A DNA stretch of 64,000 nucleotides from Novosphingobium jiangmenense (GCF_015694345.1 NZ_JADQDC010000009.1:124001-188000); one strand, 5' to 3'. Shown: positions 26,256 through 35,900, numbered from the stretch's first letter. The notes: generated by a model from the sequence alone, not told the origin. Made by a program: numbers and translations.

Positions 26256-27044
26256 TCAGGCCATCGCCGGAACAGGCTCGGCCGGCTTCGATGCCGGTTC
26301 GACGGTTGCGGTTTGCGGAGCCACTTCAAGCACGAAGGTCACTTTCGACATCGGCTTGATGGCGTTGTGCCGTACCTGCACCGATCTGGTCGTCAGGCCG
26401 TACCCGCCGAAGAACGCGCTCCACCCGCGCACCGAACGGAACGTCAGCGGCATCGGCATTTTCGCAATGGTGAACTTGCCGAGGCTCTTCCACGCCCGGA
26501 CGCTGCCCATGATGATGTTGGCGTAATAGTCGTTCCAGGCAACGAAGACCCACTGCCATGGCGTGAAGAACGTGTCCTCGAAGATGATGATCCGGCTGCG
26601 GCAGACGCGGACCAGTTCGGCCATGGCCCGCTCCTGATCGACAATGTGATGCAGCACAAAGGCCGCCATGCCGACATCGACGCTCTTGTCCGGCAAGGGA
26701 ATGCGATCGCCATCGAACATCAGCACTTCGACGTCGTCATCGGTATAGTCGATGATGTCGATGCCGATGATATCGACCGAGAAATCGCGGGCGACGTGCT
26801 TCAGGAAATCGCCGCGCCCGGCACCAAAGTCCAGGACCCGCTCACCCTTGTTGACGAACTGATCCATCGCCTTGAGCCGCGCCGCGATCTCCTTGCGCCG
26901 GTTTGCTTCCTGCAGGCGCGCAACGACCGACCGCGGCATCAGCACGTAGACCAGGACTGTAAGCACCATGATCGGGAAATAGATGAGGCTCAAGGGAAGC
27001 CCGATCAGAAATCGCAAACCTTCGCCAAAACTCGATTTGTACAC
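26256..27044 (-). CDS. Membrane-anchored class I SAM-dependent methyltransferase
   Basis: 262 residues. One or two membrane segments at about 10-36 precede the methyltransferase motif I VLDFGAGRGDFL, motif II VEVLMFDGDRIPLPD and FVLHHIVDQERAM. Substrate is unknown; such proteins with an N-terminal anchor often act on lipids or quinone-like molecules. The start is GTG at 27044 with a G-run just upstream. It is convergent with the DUF3597 gene (29 bp apart). Confidence 0.8.
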   Translation of the reverse strand: MYKSSFGEGLRFLIGLPLSLIYFPIMVLTVLVYVLMPRSVVARLQEANRRKEIAARLKAMDQFVNKGERVLDFGAGRGDFLKHVARDFSVDIIGIDIIDYTDDDVEVLMFDGDRIPLPDKSVDVGMAAFVLHHIVDQERAMAELVRVCRSRIIIFEDTFFTPWQWVFVAWNDYYANIIMGSVRAWKSLGKFTIAKMPMPLTFRSVRGWSAFFGGYGLTTRSVQVRHNAIKPMSKVTFVLEVAPQTATVEPASKPAEPVPAMA

Positions 27045-27358
27045 GCGCCCCCCAATCCCTGACCCGCCCCGGTCAACCGGGGCAGTCTACACAACGAGGA
27101 GCGCATTCAATTCAATTAGAATTGTCGAAGCGAAAGTCCTTCAAATTTAAGTTACTATAATAAAACAAGTAATAATCATCCAAATCGGGTAGAGTTTCAT
27201 CGCATGTCGAAGTGATGCTGGTCGCCCGATGCTGCAGCCGGTCAGTGCCTCCCGAAGCCTCGACCATCGCGCGGGCATGGATAGGCACCACCGGAATTCC
27301 GGCTGAGCGGGCCAGCAATGGACGATATGGCGAAGCGACTAGGCGCCGAACGCAGGTG
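27045..27358 (-). other. 314-bp gap with an AT-rich patch and a doubtful 68-codon frame
   Basis: Bases about 27105-27185 are strikingly AT-rich compared with the rest. A leftward frame at 27112-27318 begins at a TTG and could give LARSAGIPVVPIHARAMVEA and then an acidic, aromatic tail (YYLFYYSN). The first half has the coding look of the region, but no start or ribosome site is convincing. It may be the remnant of a degraded gene or simply noise. No RNA gene or terminator was recognised. Confidence 0.3.
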
Positions 27359-28720
27359 TCAGCCCCGTTTCTCGGCCTTCTTCTTCTTCATCGCGTCGTG
27401 AAAGCGGTCGGCCCAGCCGGGCTTTACGAGCTGCTCGGCCCGCACCATGCGCAGCTCGCCATCGGCCACGTCGCGCGAAACCGCGCTGCCTGCTGCGACG
27501 ATGGCATCTGCACCGATCTTTACTGGCGCAATCAGCGCCGAGTTCGAGCCGATGAAGGCGCGTTCACCGATCGTGGTCTTGTACTTGAAGTAGCCGTCGT
27601 AATTGCAGGTGATCGTGCCGGCGCCGATGTTGGCTTCTGCTCCCACTTCGGCATCACCTAGGTAGGTCAGGTGGCTGGCCTTGGCGCCACGGTGCATGAC
27701 CGTGTTCTTGACCTCGACGAAGTTGCCGACCTTGACGTCCTCCTCCAGCTTCGCGCCAGGGCGCAGGCGGGCGTAGGGGCCGATATGCACGCCGGGCGAC
27801 AGCGTTGCGCCCTCGAGGTGGCAGAAGGCGTGGATCGTCACTCCGTCTGCCACGGTCACGCCGGGGCCGAAGAACACGTTGGGCTCGATCGTCACATCGC
27901 GGCCGAGTACGGTGTCCCAGGCGAACCAGACCGTCTCCGACGCGATCAGCGTGGCGCCGTCGGCCATCGCCTGCGCCCGGCGGCGCTGCTGCCAACGGCC
28001 TTCGGCTTCGGCCAGTTCGGCGCGGCTGTTGATCCCGGCGACTTCGTCGGCATCGTCGGTCACGACAACGGCACAGGTCCGGCCATCGGCAATTGCGATG
28101 TTCACCACGTCGGGCAGGTAGTATTCGCCCTGGGCGTTGTCGTTGCCGACGCGGGCGAGCAGGCCGAACAGGTCGGCGCTGCGCACGGCCATGAGGCCGG
28201 AATTGCACACGCGGCACGCGCGCTCGGCCTCGGTCGCGTCCTTGTGCTCGACCATCTTCACGATACGGTCGCCTTCCGCAATCACGCGTCCGTATTGCAG
28301 CGTGTCGGCGGGTTCAAAGCCGAGCACGACCGCCGCCGGAGCATCAGCCTCGTGCAGGCGCGCGATCATCGCGCGCATCGTCTCTGCACGGACGAAGGGC
28401 ACGTCGCCGTAGAGGATCAGTACGTCGCCTTCGAAACCTGCGAGCGCCTCTTCCGCCTGCTGCACCGCGTGCGCCGTGCCGAGCTGCGGGTCCTGCACGG
28501 CGATGGTCGCAGAGCCGCGCAAGGCCTTCTCGAGCTGCTCGCGACCATGCCCTGCGACTACTACCTGACGCTCGGGGTTCAGCTCCGCCGCGCTTGCCAT
28601 CAGGTGCGCCACCATCGGCCTGCCGGCAATGGGATGGAGCACCTTGTGCAGGTCGCTCTTCATGCGGGTGCCTTTTCCGGCGGCAAGGACGATAGTCGCG
28701 AGAGGGGTGTGGTCGGTCAT
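27359..28720 (-). CDS. glmU: Bifunctional UDP-N-acetylglucosamine pyrophosphorylase / glucosamine-1-phosphate N-acetyltransferase
   Basis: 453 residues. The uridyltransferase domain opens ATIVLAAGKGTRMKS and includes LYGDVPFV; the C-terminal left-handed beta helix contains hexapeptide repeats and ASHLTYLGDAEVG with the acetyl-CoA region GAGTITCNYDG. It makes UDP-GlcNAc from glucosamine 1-phosphate. The ATG at 28720 begins MTDHTPLATIVLAAG, the right distance from the nucleotide loop. In related genomes glmS often follows directly; here 2.4 kb of other genes intervene. Confidence 0.97.
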   Translation of the reverse strand: MTDHTPLATIVLAAGKGTRMKSDLHKVLHPIAGRPMVAHLMASAAELNPERQVVVAGHGREQLEKALRGSATIAVQDPQLGTAHAVQQAEEALAGFEGDVLILYGDVPFVRAETMRAMIARLHEADAPAAVVLGFEPADTLQYGRVIAEGDRIVKMVEHKDATEAERACRVCNSGLMAVRSADLFGLLARVGNDNAQGEYYLPDVVNIAIADGRTCAVVVTDDADEVAGINSRAELAEAEGRWQQRRRAQAMADGATLIASETVWFAWDTVLGRDVTIEPNVFFGPGVTVADGVTIHAFCHLEGATLSPGVHIGPYARLRPGAKLEEDVKVGNFVEVKNTVMHRGAKASHLTYLGDAEVGAEANIGAGTITCNYDGYFKYKTTIGERAFIGSNSALIAPVKIGADAIVAAGSAVSRDVADGELRMVRAEQLVKPGWADRFHDAMKKKKAEKRG

Positions 28721-28778
28721 GCGCGCACCCTTGCCAGACAAACCTTGCGCTTTCCAGAACGGCGCGCCAGTTGCGCAC

Positions 28779-29471
28779 ATGATGGCGGATTTTCCTTATG
28801 CAATCGTCGGATTCGATCTCGACGGCACCCTGCTCGACACCAGCCACGACCTGGGCGTCGCGCTCAACCATGCGCTGGCACTGGCAGGCAGGCCGCCGGT
28901 CCCGCTGGAGGAGACCAAGCGCCACATCGGCGGCGGCGCGGCGCAGATGCTGCGCTCTGCCCTGACGGAGTCGGGCGGGGTGGACGAGGATGCCTTCCCC
29001 GGACTGCAGGCGCGGCTGATCGAGTTCTATGGCGAGAATATCGCCCATCACACCACGCTGTTTCCCGGCGGCGCGGCGATGATGGACGCTCTGGACGCGC
29101 GCGGCGTGAAGATCGCGATTGCCACCAACAAGGCGGAGGGCCTCGCGGTCAAGCTGTTCGAAGAGCTGGGGATTCTCCACCGCTTCGCCTGCGTGATCGG
29201 CGGCGACACCTTGGGCCGCCATCGCGCCAAGCCGAAGCCGGACATGCTGCACGAAATGGTCGAGCGCTGCGGCGGCGGGCGTGCCGCGTTCGTGGGCGAT
29301 ACGACGTTTGACGTCGGAGCCGCCAAGGCGGCGCAGATGCCGGTCGTCGCAGTCCGCTTCGGCTTCAACGACATGCCTGCCGACGAACTGGGCGCGGATG
29401 CGGTGATCGACCACTACGACGAGCTGGTGCCAACGCTGGAGCGCCTCGCCACGGCCGCGCAGAGCGTCTAG
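28779..29471 (+). CDS. gph: Phosphoglycolate phosphatase (HAD-IA)
   Basis: 230 residues. HAD motifs are FDLDGTLLDT (nucleophile and acid/base Asp), IATNKAEG (motif II), KPKPDML (Lys) and FVGDTTFDVGAAKAA (motif IV). It removes phosphate from 2-phosphoglycolate arising during DNA repair. Two ATGs are adjacent (28779 and 28782) and no clear ribosome site is visible, so a leaderless message is possible. It is divergent from glmU and followed by pdxA after 10 bp. Confidence 0.9.
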   Translation: MMADFPYAIVGFDLDGTLLDTSHDLGVALNHALALAGRPPVPLEETKRHIGGGAAQMLRSALTESGGVDEDAFPGLQARLIEFYGENIAHHTTLFPGGAAMMDALDARGVKIAIATNKAEGLAVKLFEELGILHRFACVIGGDTLGRHRAKPKPDMLHEMVERCGGGRAAFVGDTTFDVGAAKAAQMPVVAVRFGFNDMPADELGADAVIDHYDELVPTLERLATAAQSV

Positions 29472-29481
29472 GCTGCCGCGC

Positions 29482-30483
29482 ATGACCGCCCCTCTTGCCC
29501 TGACCATCGGCGATCCTGCCGGCGTCGGCCCCGAGCTTGCCGCCGCCGCGTGGGCGCTGAGCGATACCGAGGCCCTGACGCCGTTCTTCGTGGTCGGCTC
29601 GGCGCGTGCGGTCGAGGAAGCGGCTCAGCGGCGCGGGATCACGGTACCGATCTGCACTGTGAAGACGCCGGACGAAGTGGCCGACTGTTTTGCAGGGGCT
29701 CTGCCAGTGCTGGACCTTGGCGATCTGCCCTACGCTCCGGGCGAGCCTGACGATGCAGGCGCCAGCCTTGCGCTCAATGCGCTGGTGACCGCCACCGGTC
29801 TGGTCCGCTCAGGCGCGGCCTCGGCGCTGGTCACCGGCCCCATTGCCAAGAGCCGCTTGGCCCGCGTCGGCTTCGATCATCCGGGACAGACCGAATTCGT
29901 CGCCGAGGCCTGCGGCATCGCGGCCGAGAACGCGGTGATGATGCTGGCGGGGCCGAGCCTCAGGGTCGTGCCGATCACCGTGCACGTCTCGCTGCGGTCG
30001 GTGCCGGACCTGCTCAACGCCGAACTGATCCGCAACCGCGCGGCGATCACCGCTGCGGCGCTGGTGCGCGATTACGGGATTGCAAAGCCGCGCCTCGCCG
30101 TCGCCGGTCTCAACCCCCATGCGGGCGAGGATGGGCGCATGGGCACCGAGGACGCCGAGCTTGTCGCGCCCGCCGTCGCCTTGTTGCACGAGGCCGGGAT
30201 CGACGCGTTCGGCCCGCTGCCGCCCGACACCATGTTCCACGCCGAGGCGCGCGAGGGCTATGACGTTGCCATCTGCATGTACCACGATCAGGCGCTGATC
30301 CCGATGAAGGCCCTGGATTTCGACGCCGGGGTAAACGTCACGCTGGGCCTGCCGATCATCCGCACCTCGCCCGATCACGGCACTGCTTTCGGCATTGCCG
30401 GAACCGGCAAGGCGCGCGTCGGGCCGACGATCGCGGCGCTGCGCATGGCAGGCGAATGTGCTGCGCGGAGGGCTTTGACATGA
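29482..30483 (+). CDS. pdxA: 4-hydroxythreonine-4-phosphate dehydrogenase
   Basis: 333 residues. The N-terminal LTIGDPAGVGPELAAAA, VTGPIAKSRLARVGFDHPGQTEF, GLNPHAGEDG and the late YHDQALIPMKALDF with TSPDHGTAF are PdxA signatures, including the metal-binding histidines. It acts in pyridoxal phosphate synthesis. The stop overlaps the ATG of rsmA (ATGA), a common pairing. Confidence 0.95.
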   Translation: MTAPLALTIGDPAGVGPELAAAAWALSDTEALTPFFVVGSARAVEEAAQRRGITVPICTVKTPDEVADCFAGALPVLDLGDLPYAPGEPDDAGASLALNALVTATGLVRSGAASALVTGPIAKSRLARVGFDHPGQTEFVAEACGIAAENAVMMLAGPSLRVVPITVHVSLRSVPDLLNAELIRNRAAITAAALVRDYGIAKPRLAVAGLNPHAGEDGRMGTEDAELVAPAVALLHEAGIDAFGPLPPDTMFHAEAREGYDVAICMYHDQALIPMKALDFDAGVNVTLGLPIIRTSPDHGTAFGIAGTGKARVGPTIAALRMAGECAARRALT

Positions 30484-31301
30484 CCAACCTTCCCCCCCTT
30501 CGCGACGTCATCAACCGCCACGGCCTCTTCGCCACCAAGGCGCTGGGCCAGAACTTCCTGTTCGACGAGCAGTTGCTCGACCGCATCGTCCGCGTCCCCG
30601 GCAGCCTAAAGGGCGAGAACGTCCTCGAAGTCGGCCCCGGCCCCGGCGGCCTGACCCGCGCCCTGCTGCGCGCGGGCGCGAACGTCACCGCCATCGAGAT
30701 GGACAAGCGCTGCCTGCCTGCGCTTGCCGAATTGTCCGAAGCCTTCCCGGGTCAGCTGACCGTGATCGGCGGCGACGCCACCAAGATCGATCCGGCCACC
30801 CTGTTCGATGGGCCGTGGCACGTCGCGGCGAACCTGCCCTACAATGTCGGCACCCAGCTGTTCACCGGCTGGCTCAGCGGGCAGGACTGGCCACCGCAGT
30901 GGAAGTCGCTCACGCTGATGTTCCAGCTGGAAGTGGCCGAGCGCATTGTCGCCGCGCCCGGCACCGATGCCTATGGCCGCCTTGCCGTGCTGGCGCAGTG
31001 GCGCGCGACCCCGCGCATCGCGATGAAGGTCCACCGCAGCGCCTTCACCCCGCCACCCAAGGTGATGTCGGCGATCATTCACGTTGAGCCGGACACGATG
31101 CCGGAAGGCGTCTCGGCGCGGATGCTGGAGCGGGTGACCGAAGCCGCGTTCGGCCAGCGCCGCAAGATGCTGCGGCAGTCCTTGAAGGGTCTGCCGGGTG
31201 CGCTCGATGCGCTGGAAACGCTGGGGATTGACGCCCAGCGCCGCGCCGAGACGTTGAGCGTCGAGGAATTCGTCACGATTGCGCGGGTGCTGACGAAGTA
31301 G
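30480..31301 (+). CDS. rsmA: 16S rRNA (adenine(1518)-N(6)/adenine(1519)-N(6))-dimethyltransferase
   Basis: 273 residues. The family lead KALGQNFLFD is followed by motif I VLEVGPGPGGLTR and the catalytic motif ANLPYNVGTQLF; the C-terminal helical domain has AFGQRRKMLRQSLKGL. It dimethylates two adenines near the 3' end of 16S rRNA. The ATG at 30480 overlaps the pdxA stop by four bases. Confidence 0.96.
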   Translation: MTNLPPLRDVINRHGLFATKALGQNFLFDEQLLDRIVRVPGSLKGENVLEVGPGPGGLTRALLRAGANVTAIEMDKRCLPALAELSEAFPGQLTVIGGDATKIDPATLFDGPWHVAANLPYNVGTQLFTGWLSGQDWPPQWKSLTLMFQLEVAERIVAAPGTDAYGRLAVLAQWRATPRIAMKVHRSAFTPPPKVMSAIIHVEPDTMPEGVSARMLERVTEAAFGQRRKMLRQSLKGLPGALDALETLGIDAQRRAETLSVEEFVTIARVLTK

Positions 31302-31354
31302 GGAAGCGGTTTCGCGCGGAGAAGTGACGGGCTCTGCCCGGAATGTCGCACGCA

Positions 31355-31491
31355 AAGCCGCAAAGACGCGAAGAGCTTGAGAGCGCCGCAGGCCCTGCCT
31401 GCGGATTTACTGCGTCTGCCGATCTACTGCAGCACCTCACGGGCTAAACGGCTTCGCCGCAAAGCGCGACACCTTCGCGTCTTTGCGGCTT
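31355..31491. repeat. 19-bp inverted repeat pair in the rsmA-glcB gap
   Basis: AAGCCGCAAAGACGCGAAG at 31355-31373 is repeated exactly in inverse orientation at 31473-31491. About 100 bp of unassigned sequence lies between. A similar phrase (CTCTGCGCCTCTGCGAGAAA) follows near 31520. Such GCAAAGACGC-type repeats are scattered in intergenic DNA of many bacteria. No gene is seen in 31302-31593. Confidence 0.6.
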
Positions 31492-31543
31492 CGCGTGAGA
31501 AAATTCTTCTCTTCTCTGCTCCCTCTGCGCCTCTGCGAGAAAC

Positions 31544-31570
31544 AAAAAGGGCGGACCCGAAAGCCCGCCC
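31544..31570 (-). terminator. Rho-independent terminator of malate synthase
   Basis: Read leftward, GGGCGG and CCGCCC arms (31565-31570 and 31549-31554) enclose a short loop and are followed by TTTTT. It lies about 25 bp beyond the glcB stop. Confidence 0.75.
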
Positions 31571-31593
31571 CCGAAAATTCGAAACCTTCAACC

Positions 31594-33738
31594 TCAAGCC
31601 GGCTCTGCAACCTTCGCCACAGCCGCCTTCTTCTTCAGCCGCCACGCGTGCAGCAGCGGCTCGGTGTAGCCGTTGGGCTGCTCCACCCCGTTGAACACCA
31701 GATCGCACGCGGCGCGGAAGGCGAAGCTTTCTTCCCAGCGCCCGGCCATCGGTTCGTAGAGCGGATCGCCCGCGTTCTGCGCATCGACCTTCGCCGCCAT
31801 GCGCTTGAGGCTGTCCATGACCTGCTCGTTCGTGGCCACGCCGTGCAGCAGCCAGTTGGCCATGTGCTGGCTCGAGATACGCAGCGTCGCGCGGTCTTCC
31901 ATCAGGCCCACGTCGTTGATGTCCGGCACCTTCGAACAGCCGACGCCCTGGTCGATCCAGCGCACGACATAGCCCAGCAGTCCTTGCGCGTTGTTGTCGA
32001 GTTCCTCGCGCACTTCCTCTTCCGACCAGTTGGCCCCATCGGCCAGCGGGATCGCAAGCAAAGCGTCGAGCCCCGGCGTGCGCTCCTGCGCCACGCTTTC
32101 CTGCACCTCGAAAACGTCGACCTGGTGGTAGTGCATGGCGTGGAGCGTCGCCGCCGTCGGCGAAGGCACCCATGCGGTGTTCGCGCCGGTCTTCGGATGG
32201 GCGATCTTTTGGCTCATCATGTCGTGCATCATGTCGGGCGCGGCCCACATGCCCTTGCCGATCTGCGCCTTGCCGGAGAGGCCATGTGCGAGGCCGATGC
32301 AGACGTTGCGCTTCTCGTAGGCCGCGATCCAGCCCGACCCCTTGATCGCGCCCTTGCGGATCATCGCACCGGCCTGCATCGAGGTGTGGATCTCGTCGCC
32401 GGTGCGGTCAAGGAAGCCGGTGTTGATGAACACGATGCGGTCGCGCACCTTCTCGATGCAGGCGGCGAGGTTGGCCGACGTGCGCCGCTCCTCGTCCATC
32501 ACGCCGACCTTGACGGTGTGGCGCTCAAGGCCCAGCAGGTCCTCGACCGCGTTGAACAGGTCGTTGGTGAAGCCGACCTCCTCGGGCCCATGCATCTTGG
32601 GCTTGACGATGTAGATGCTGCCGGTGCGGCTGTTGCGATGGCGGCCAAGGCCCTTGATGTCATGGCAGCCGATGGCGCTCGTGATCACCGCGTCCATGAT
32701 GCCCTCGGGGATGTCGCTGCCGTCCTCGAGCAGGATCGCCGGGTTGGTCATCAGATGGCCGACATTGCGCACGAACAGCAGGCTGCGGCCCGGCAGGGTC
32801 ATCGCCTCGCCCTTGGCCGAAGTCCACTCGCGGTCCGCCTCCAGCGCGCGGGTCAATGTCTTGCCACCCTTCTGGAAACTGGCTTCCAGATCGCCGCGCA
32901 TCAGGCCGAGCCAGTTGCGATAGGCGAGCAGCTTGTCCTCGGCATCGACAGCCGCGACCGAATCCTCGAGGTCGACGATGGCCGTCAGCGCCGCTTCCAT
33001 GACAATGTCGGCAATGCCCGCCTTGTCATCCGCGCCCACCTGATGGCTGCGGTCGATCACGATCTCGACATGCAGGCCATTGTTGCACAGCAGGATTCCG
33101 CCCGGCTTGGTCCCGGCAAACTGCGTCGCGTCGCACAGCACCGGCACGCCTTCTCCGTCCCAGTCGGCCCAGCTCATACCGTCGAGCGGGAAAGTGAGGT
33201 CGAGGAAGGCACGGCCCGCCCGGACTACTGCTGCCCCGCGATCCCTGTCGTAGCCACCCGGCCGAGCCGGCGGCGCATCCAGCGCATCGGTCCCGTACCA
33301 TGCGTCGTAAAGGCTGCCCCAGCGCGCATTGGCGGCGTTGAGCACGAAGCGGTCGTTGAGCACCGGCACGACGAGCTGCGGCCCCGCCATGCAGGCGATC
33401 TCGCGATCGACGTTCTGCGTGCCGATCGTGAAATCCGCAGGCTCGGCCACAAGGTAGCCGATCTCGGTCAGGAAGGCACGGTATTCGCCCGCATCGATCG
33501 GCTTGCCCCGGCGCTGATGATGCCAGGAATCGATCAGCGCCTGCAGCGCGTCGCGCTTGCTCAGCAGCATGCGGTTTACCGGAGCGAAATGTCCGACCAG
33601 CGCGGCAAAACCCTGCCAGAACGCGCCCACGTCGAGCCCGAGCGGGCCGAGCACGTCATTGTCGATGAAGCTGGCGAGGTTTGCGTCGACCTTGAGGCCG
33701 TTGCGATCGATACGTCCGTTCATTTCACCCATGTCCAT
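31594..33738 (-). CDS. glcB: Malate synthase G
   Basis: 714 residues, the usual G-form length. Recognisable blocks are [55 protein letters not shown] and [21 protein letters not shown]. It condenses glyoxylate with acetyl-CoA to malate, for growth on C2 compounds or glycolate. The ATG at 33738 is used; a second ATG two codons on is possible since no clear ribosome site is seen. The partner isocitrate lyase is not in the window. A terminator follows the gene. Confidence 0.95.
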   Translation of the reverse strand: MDMGEMNGRIDRNGLKVDANLASFIDNDVLGPLGLDVGAFWQGFAALVGHFAPVNRMLLSKRDALQALIDSWHHQRRGKPIDAGEYRAFLTEIGYLVAEPADFTIGTQNVDREIACMAGPQLVVPVLNDRFVLNAANARWGSLYDAWYGTDALDAPPARPGGYDRDRGAAVVRAGRAFLDLTFPLDGMSWADWDGEGVPVLCDATQFAGTKPGGILLCNNGLHVEIVIDRSHQVGADDKAGIADIVMEAALTAIVDLEDSVAAVDAEDKLLAYRNWLGLMRGDLEASFQKGGKTLTRALEADREWTSAKGEAMTLPGRSLLFVRNVGHLMTNPAILLEDGSDIPEGIMDAVITSAIGCHDIKGLGRHRNSRTGSIYIVKPKMHGPEEVGFTNDLFNAVEDLLGLERHTVKVGVMDEERRTSANLAACIEKVRDRIVFINTGFLDRTGDEIHTSMQAGAMIRKGAIKGSGWIAAYEKRNVCIGLAHGLSGKAQIGKGMWAAPDMMHDMMSQKIAHPKTGANTAWVPSPTAATLHAMHYHQVDVFEVQESVAQERTPGLDALLAIPLADGANWSEEEVREELDNNAQGLLGYVVRWIDQGVGCSKVPDINDVGLMEDRATLRISSQHMANWLLHGVATNEQVMDSLKRMAAKVDAQNAGDPLYEPMAGRWEESFAFRAACDLVFNGVEQPNGYTEPLLHAWRLKKKAAVAKVAEPA

Positions 33739-33859
33739 ACGCTCACATAAGCGACGCCGCGCAAGACACGCGCCACGTCGAATCCGATGAACCTGGGGAG
33801 GAACGGCTCAAGCCTATGCATGATCCGTCAGACCATTGCAATCGTGCGAAAGTCCCGGC

Positions 33860-35017
33860 TCAGCCGTAGACCTCGGCATAGAGCCGCTCGATCTCGGCCG
33901 CTTCGGGCACCCGGGGATTGTTGCCCGGCGAGCCCGAGGCCAGCGCTTGCCGCGCCATCTCGGGCACGACCTCGAACCATTGTGCCTCGCTGATGCCGTG
34001 CGAGCGCGGGGTCGGCACCGCCAGGTCAGCGTTAAGCGCCGCCAGTTCCTCCAGCAGCCGCGCCACTGCGGATTGGTCACCCTCGTCCGCCGCGGCAACG
34101 CCCATCGCCCGCGCGCATTCGGCATAGCGCGAGAGCGCAGCGGGCGCGGAGAACGCCGTCACCGCCGGCAGCAGCATCGCATTGGAAAGCCCATGCGGCA
34201 CGTGGAAGAAGGCGCCCACCGGACGGCTCATGCCGTGGACCAGAGCCACGCTGGCATTGGAAAAGGCGATCCCGGCGTGGTGTGCTCCCACCATCATCGC
34301 TTCGCGTGCCGCGCGGTTGCCCGGCTCGGCACACGCGGTGCGGATATTGGGCGCGATCAGCTTCATCGCCGAGATCGCCATGGCATCGCTGAAGGGATTG
34401 GCCCGCTTCGAGACATAGGCCTCGATGGCATGCGTCAGCGAATCGATGCCGGTGTCGGCGGTCAGCCGTGCGGGCTTGCCCATGGTCAGTTCGAAATCGA
34501 CGATGGCCACCGTCGGCAGGAAGGCGAGACCTGCGCAGAGCATCTTCTCGCTGCTCGCCTCGTCGGTGACGATGGTGAACTTGGTCGCCTCCGAACCTGT
34601 TCCTGCCGTCGTCGGCACTGCGATGATCGGCAGGCCCGGCACGTCGGTCGTCGCCGGAGCCTTCATCGACTGCACCGGACGAGGGCCCACGGCCAGCGCG
34701 GCAATCGCCTTGGCAGTATCGATAGGGCTGCCCCCGCCAAAGCCGATCACGCAATCGCATTCAGCTGCGCGAAGGGCTTCGAGCGCCAGTTCGACCACGG
34801 CCACTGTCGGATCGGGCACGGTTTCGGCAAAGATCGTCGCGCGCATTCCCGCAGCGTCCAGCACTTCGGCCATACGCGCCACCAGGCCCGAGCCTACCAG
34901 GAACGCATCGGTGACAACGAAGGGCCGCTCCAGCCCGCACTGCGCCATCGCCGCTGGCAATTCGGCAAGCGCCCCGCCCCCGATGCGGATCACACGCGGC
35001 AGATTGATCGCAGCCAT
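33860..35017 (-). CDS. Iron-containing alcohol dehydrogenase family protein
   Basis: 385 residues. The NAD-binding FGGGSPIDTAKAI and PTTAGTGSEAT are typical, and the metal ligands appear in DSLTHAIEAY and HGMSRPVGAFFHVPHG. Family members reduce aldehydes or oxidise alcohols; maleylacetate reductases are close relatives. The ATG at 35017 has AGAGGA seven bases upstream. No neighbour fixes the substrate. It lies downstream of a strong leftward terminator (35111-35141), so it has its own promoter in the short gap between. Confidence 0.88.
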   Translation of the reverse strand: MAAINLPRVIRIGGGALAELPAAMAQCGLERPFVVTDAFLVGSGLVARMAEVLDAAGMRATIFAETVPDPTVAVVELALEALRAAECDCVIGFGGGSPIDTAKAIAALAVGPRPVQSMKAPATTDVPGLPIIAVPTTAGTGSEATKFTIVTDEASSEKMLCAGLAFLPTVAIVDFELTMGKPARLTADTGIDSLTHAIEAYVSKRANPFSDAMAISAMKLIAPNIRTACAEPGNRAAREAMMVGAHHAGIAFSNASVALVHGMSRPVGAFFHVPHGLSNAMLLPAVTAFSAPAALSRYAECARAMGVAAADEGDQSAVARLLEELAALNADLAVPTPRSHGISEAQWFEVVPEMARQALASGSPGNNPRVPEAAEIERLYAEVYG

Positions 35018-35110
35018 CTTCGTTCCTCTCGCTTGCCCTTATCCGACCGCAAAACCGGCGCGGGGGCAAGCCGCCAAAAGAAGAGTTCAGGCCGCGCCCG
35101 CGATGAAGAC

Positions 35111-35141
35111 AAAAAAAGACCCGGCAGTTGCCCGCCGGGTC
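35111..35141 (-). terminator. Strong rho-independent terminator, leftward
   Basis: Read leftward, GACCCGGC (35141-35134) and GCCGGGTC (35125-35118) form a perfect 8-bp stem followed by TTTTTTT (35117-35111). It ends a transcript coming from the right, either the lipoprotein gene, whose stop is 240 bp away, or a small RNA in the gap. The rest of 35142-35383 has no gene that I can support. Confidence 0.85.
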
Positions 35142-35383
35142 GGAAAGTTTTGGGAGAGGATGCCTGAAAGGCAGTTTCTGTATGCACCGCACACAGGTTT
35201 TGTGCAATTGCGAAATGATCTGATTCGGTTGTATTTTTTGCAATTACCTTCTCAAGTCCATGAATTCCTTGGATTTGATAGTTGTTGCATACGTAACGAT
35301 ACCCGACCGTTTCGTTCGCAATGGTTTGCAGGCTCAGTCAGCGAATCGGCCTTGTGCGGCGCACAATGCGGTTTTGTACACCG

Positions 35384-35863
35384 TCAACGGGCACAGCCGC
35401 GTTGCACGTCCCCGCCCAGACGCCGAACCACCGAGAGCGGATAGACCGTATCGGACATGCCATCCGAGCATGACCCCGGACTGACTTCAAGCACCAGCGG
35501 CAGGCCGCCGACCTTCGCGGAAATCACCGCCTTGCCGTCCCCGTCCTTGCGGGTGATCGGAACGGCCTGACCATCCGGCTGTTCCGGCGTCGACCAGGCA
35601 AGCGTCGCCCCCTCCACCCGCGCCGACCAGAACGGTTCGGTGCCAAGTGCGCGGAATGAGGGTGGCACGGGGGCCGCAGCCACGGTCGGTCCGCCAGAGG
35701 CAAGCATCGCATCAGGTCCTTCAGGAGCAACTGACGCTTGTGCAGTTGGCTCGCTCACACCCTCGGTCGAAGCCGCAGGCGATGGACCGGCTGGCTCGGA
35801 GGAACAGGCGGCGAGCGGAAGCAGGAACAGCGCCGCAGCGAACAAGGTGGGTAGCTTAGCCAT
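35384..35863 (-). CDS. Lipoprotein of the COG3650 type
   Basis: 159 residues. A lipobox LPLAAC places the lipidated cysteine at position 20. A Pro/Ser/Ala-rich linker follows, then a conserved C-terminal domain with LGTEPFWSARVEG, and a late CSDGMSD, YPLSVV and GCA with two cysteines that could form a disulfide. This domain is widespread in alphaproteobacteria and of unknown function; resemblance to lysozyme-inhibitor or HslJ-like lipoproteins is only general. The long 3' gap to the terminator is unusual. Confidence 0.75.
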   Translation of the reverse strand: MAKLPTLFAAALFLLPLAACSSEPAGPSPAASTEGVSEPTAQASVAPEGPDAMLASGGPTVAAAPVPPSFRALGTEPFWSARVEGATLAWSTPEQPDGQAVPITRKDGDGKAVISAKVGGLPLVLEVSPGSCSDGMSDTVYPLSVVRRLGGDVQRGCAR

Positions 35864-35900
35864 GCCCCACCTTGGCCGCAGCGCCGAGCGGCCCCAAGTG

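Noticed and set aside
31302..31593. CRISPR-like repeats in the rsmA-glcB gap
   Set aside because: Only two copies, in inverted rather than direct orientation, and no regular spacers or cas genes.
31483..33750. A 755-codon frame antisense to malate synthase
   Set aside because: It overlaps the full glcB gene, which has all family motifs.
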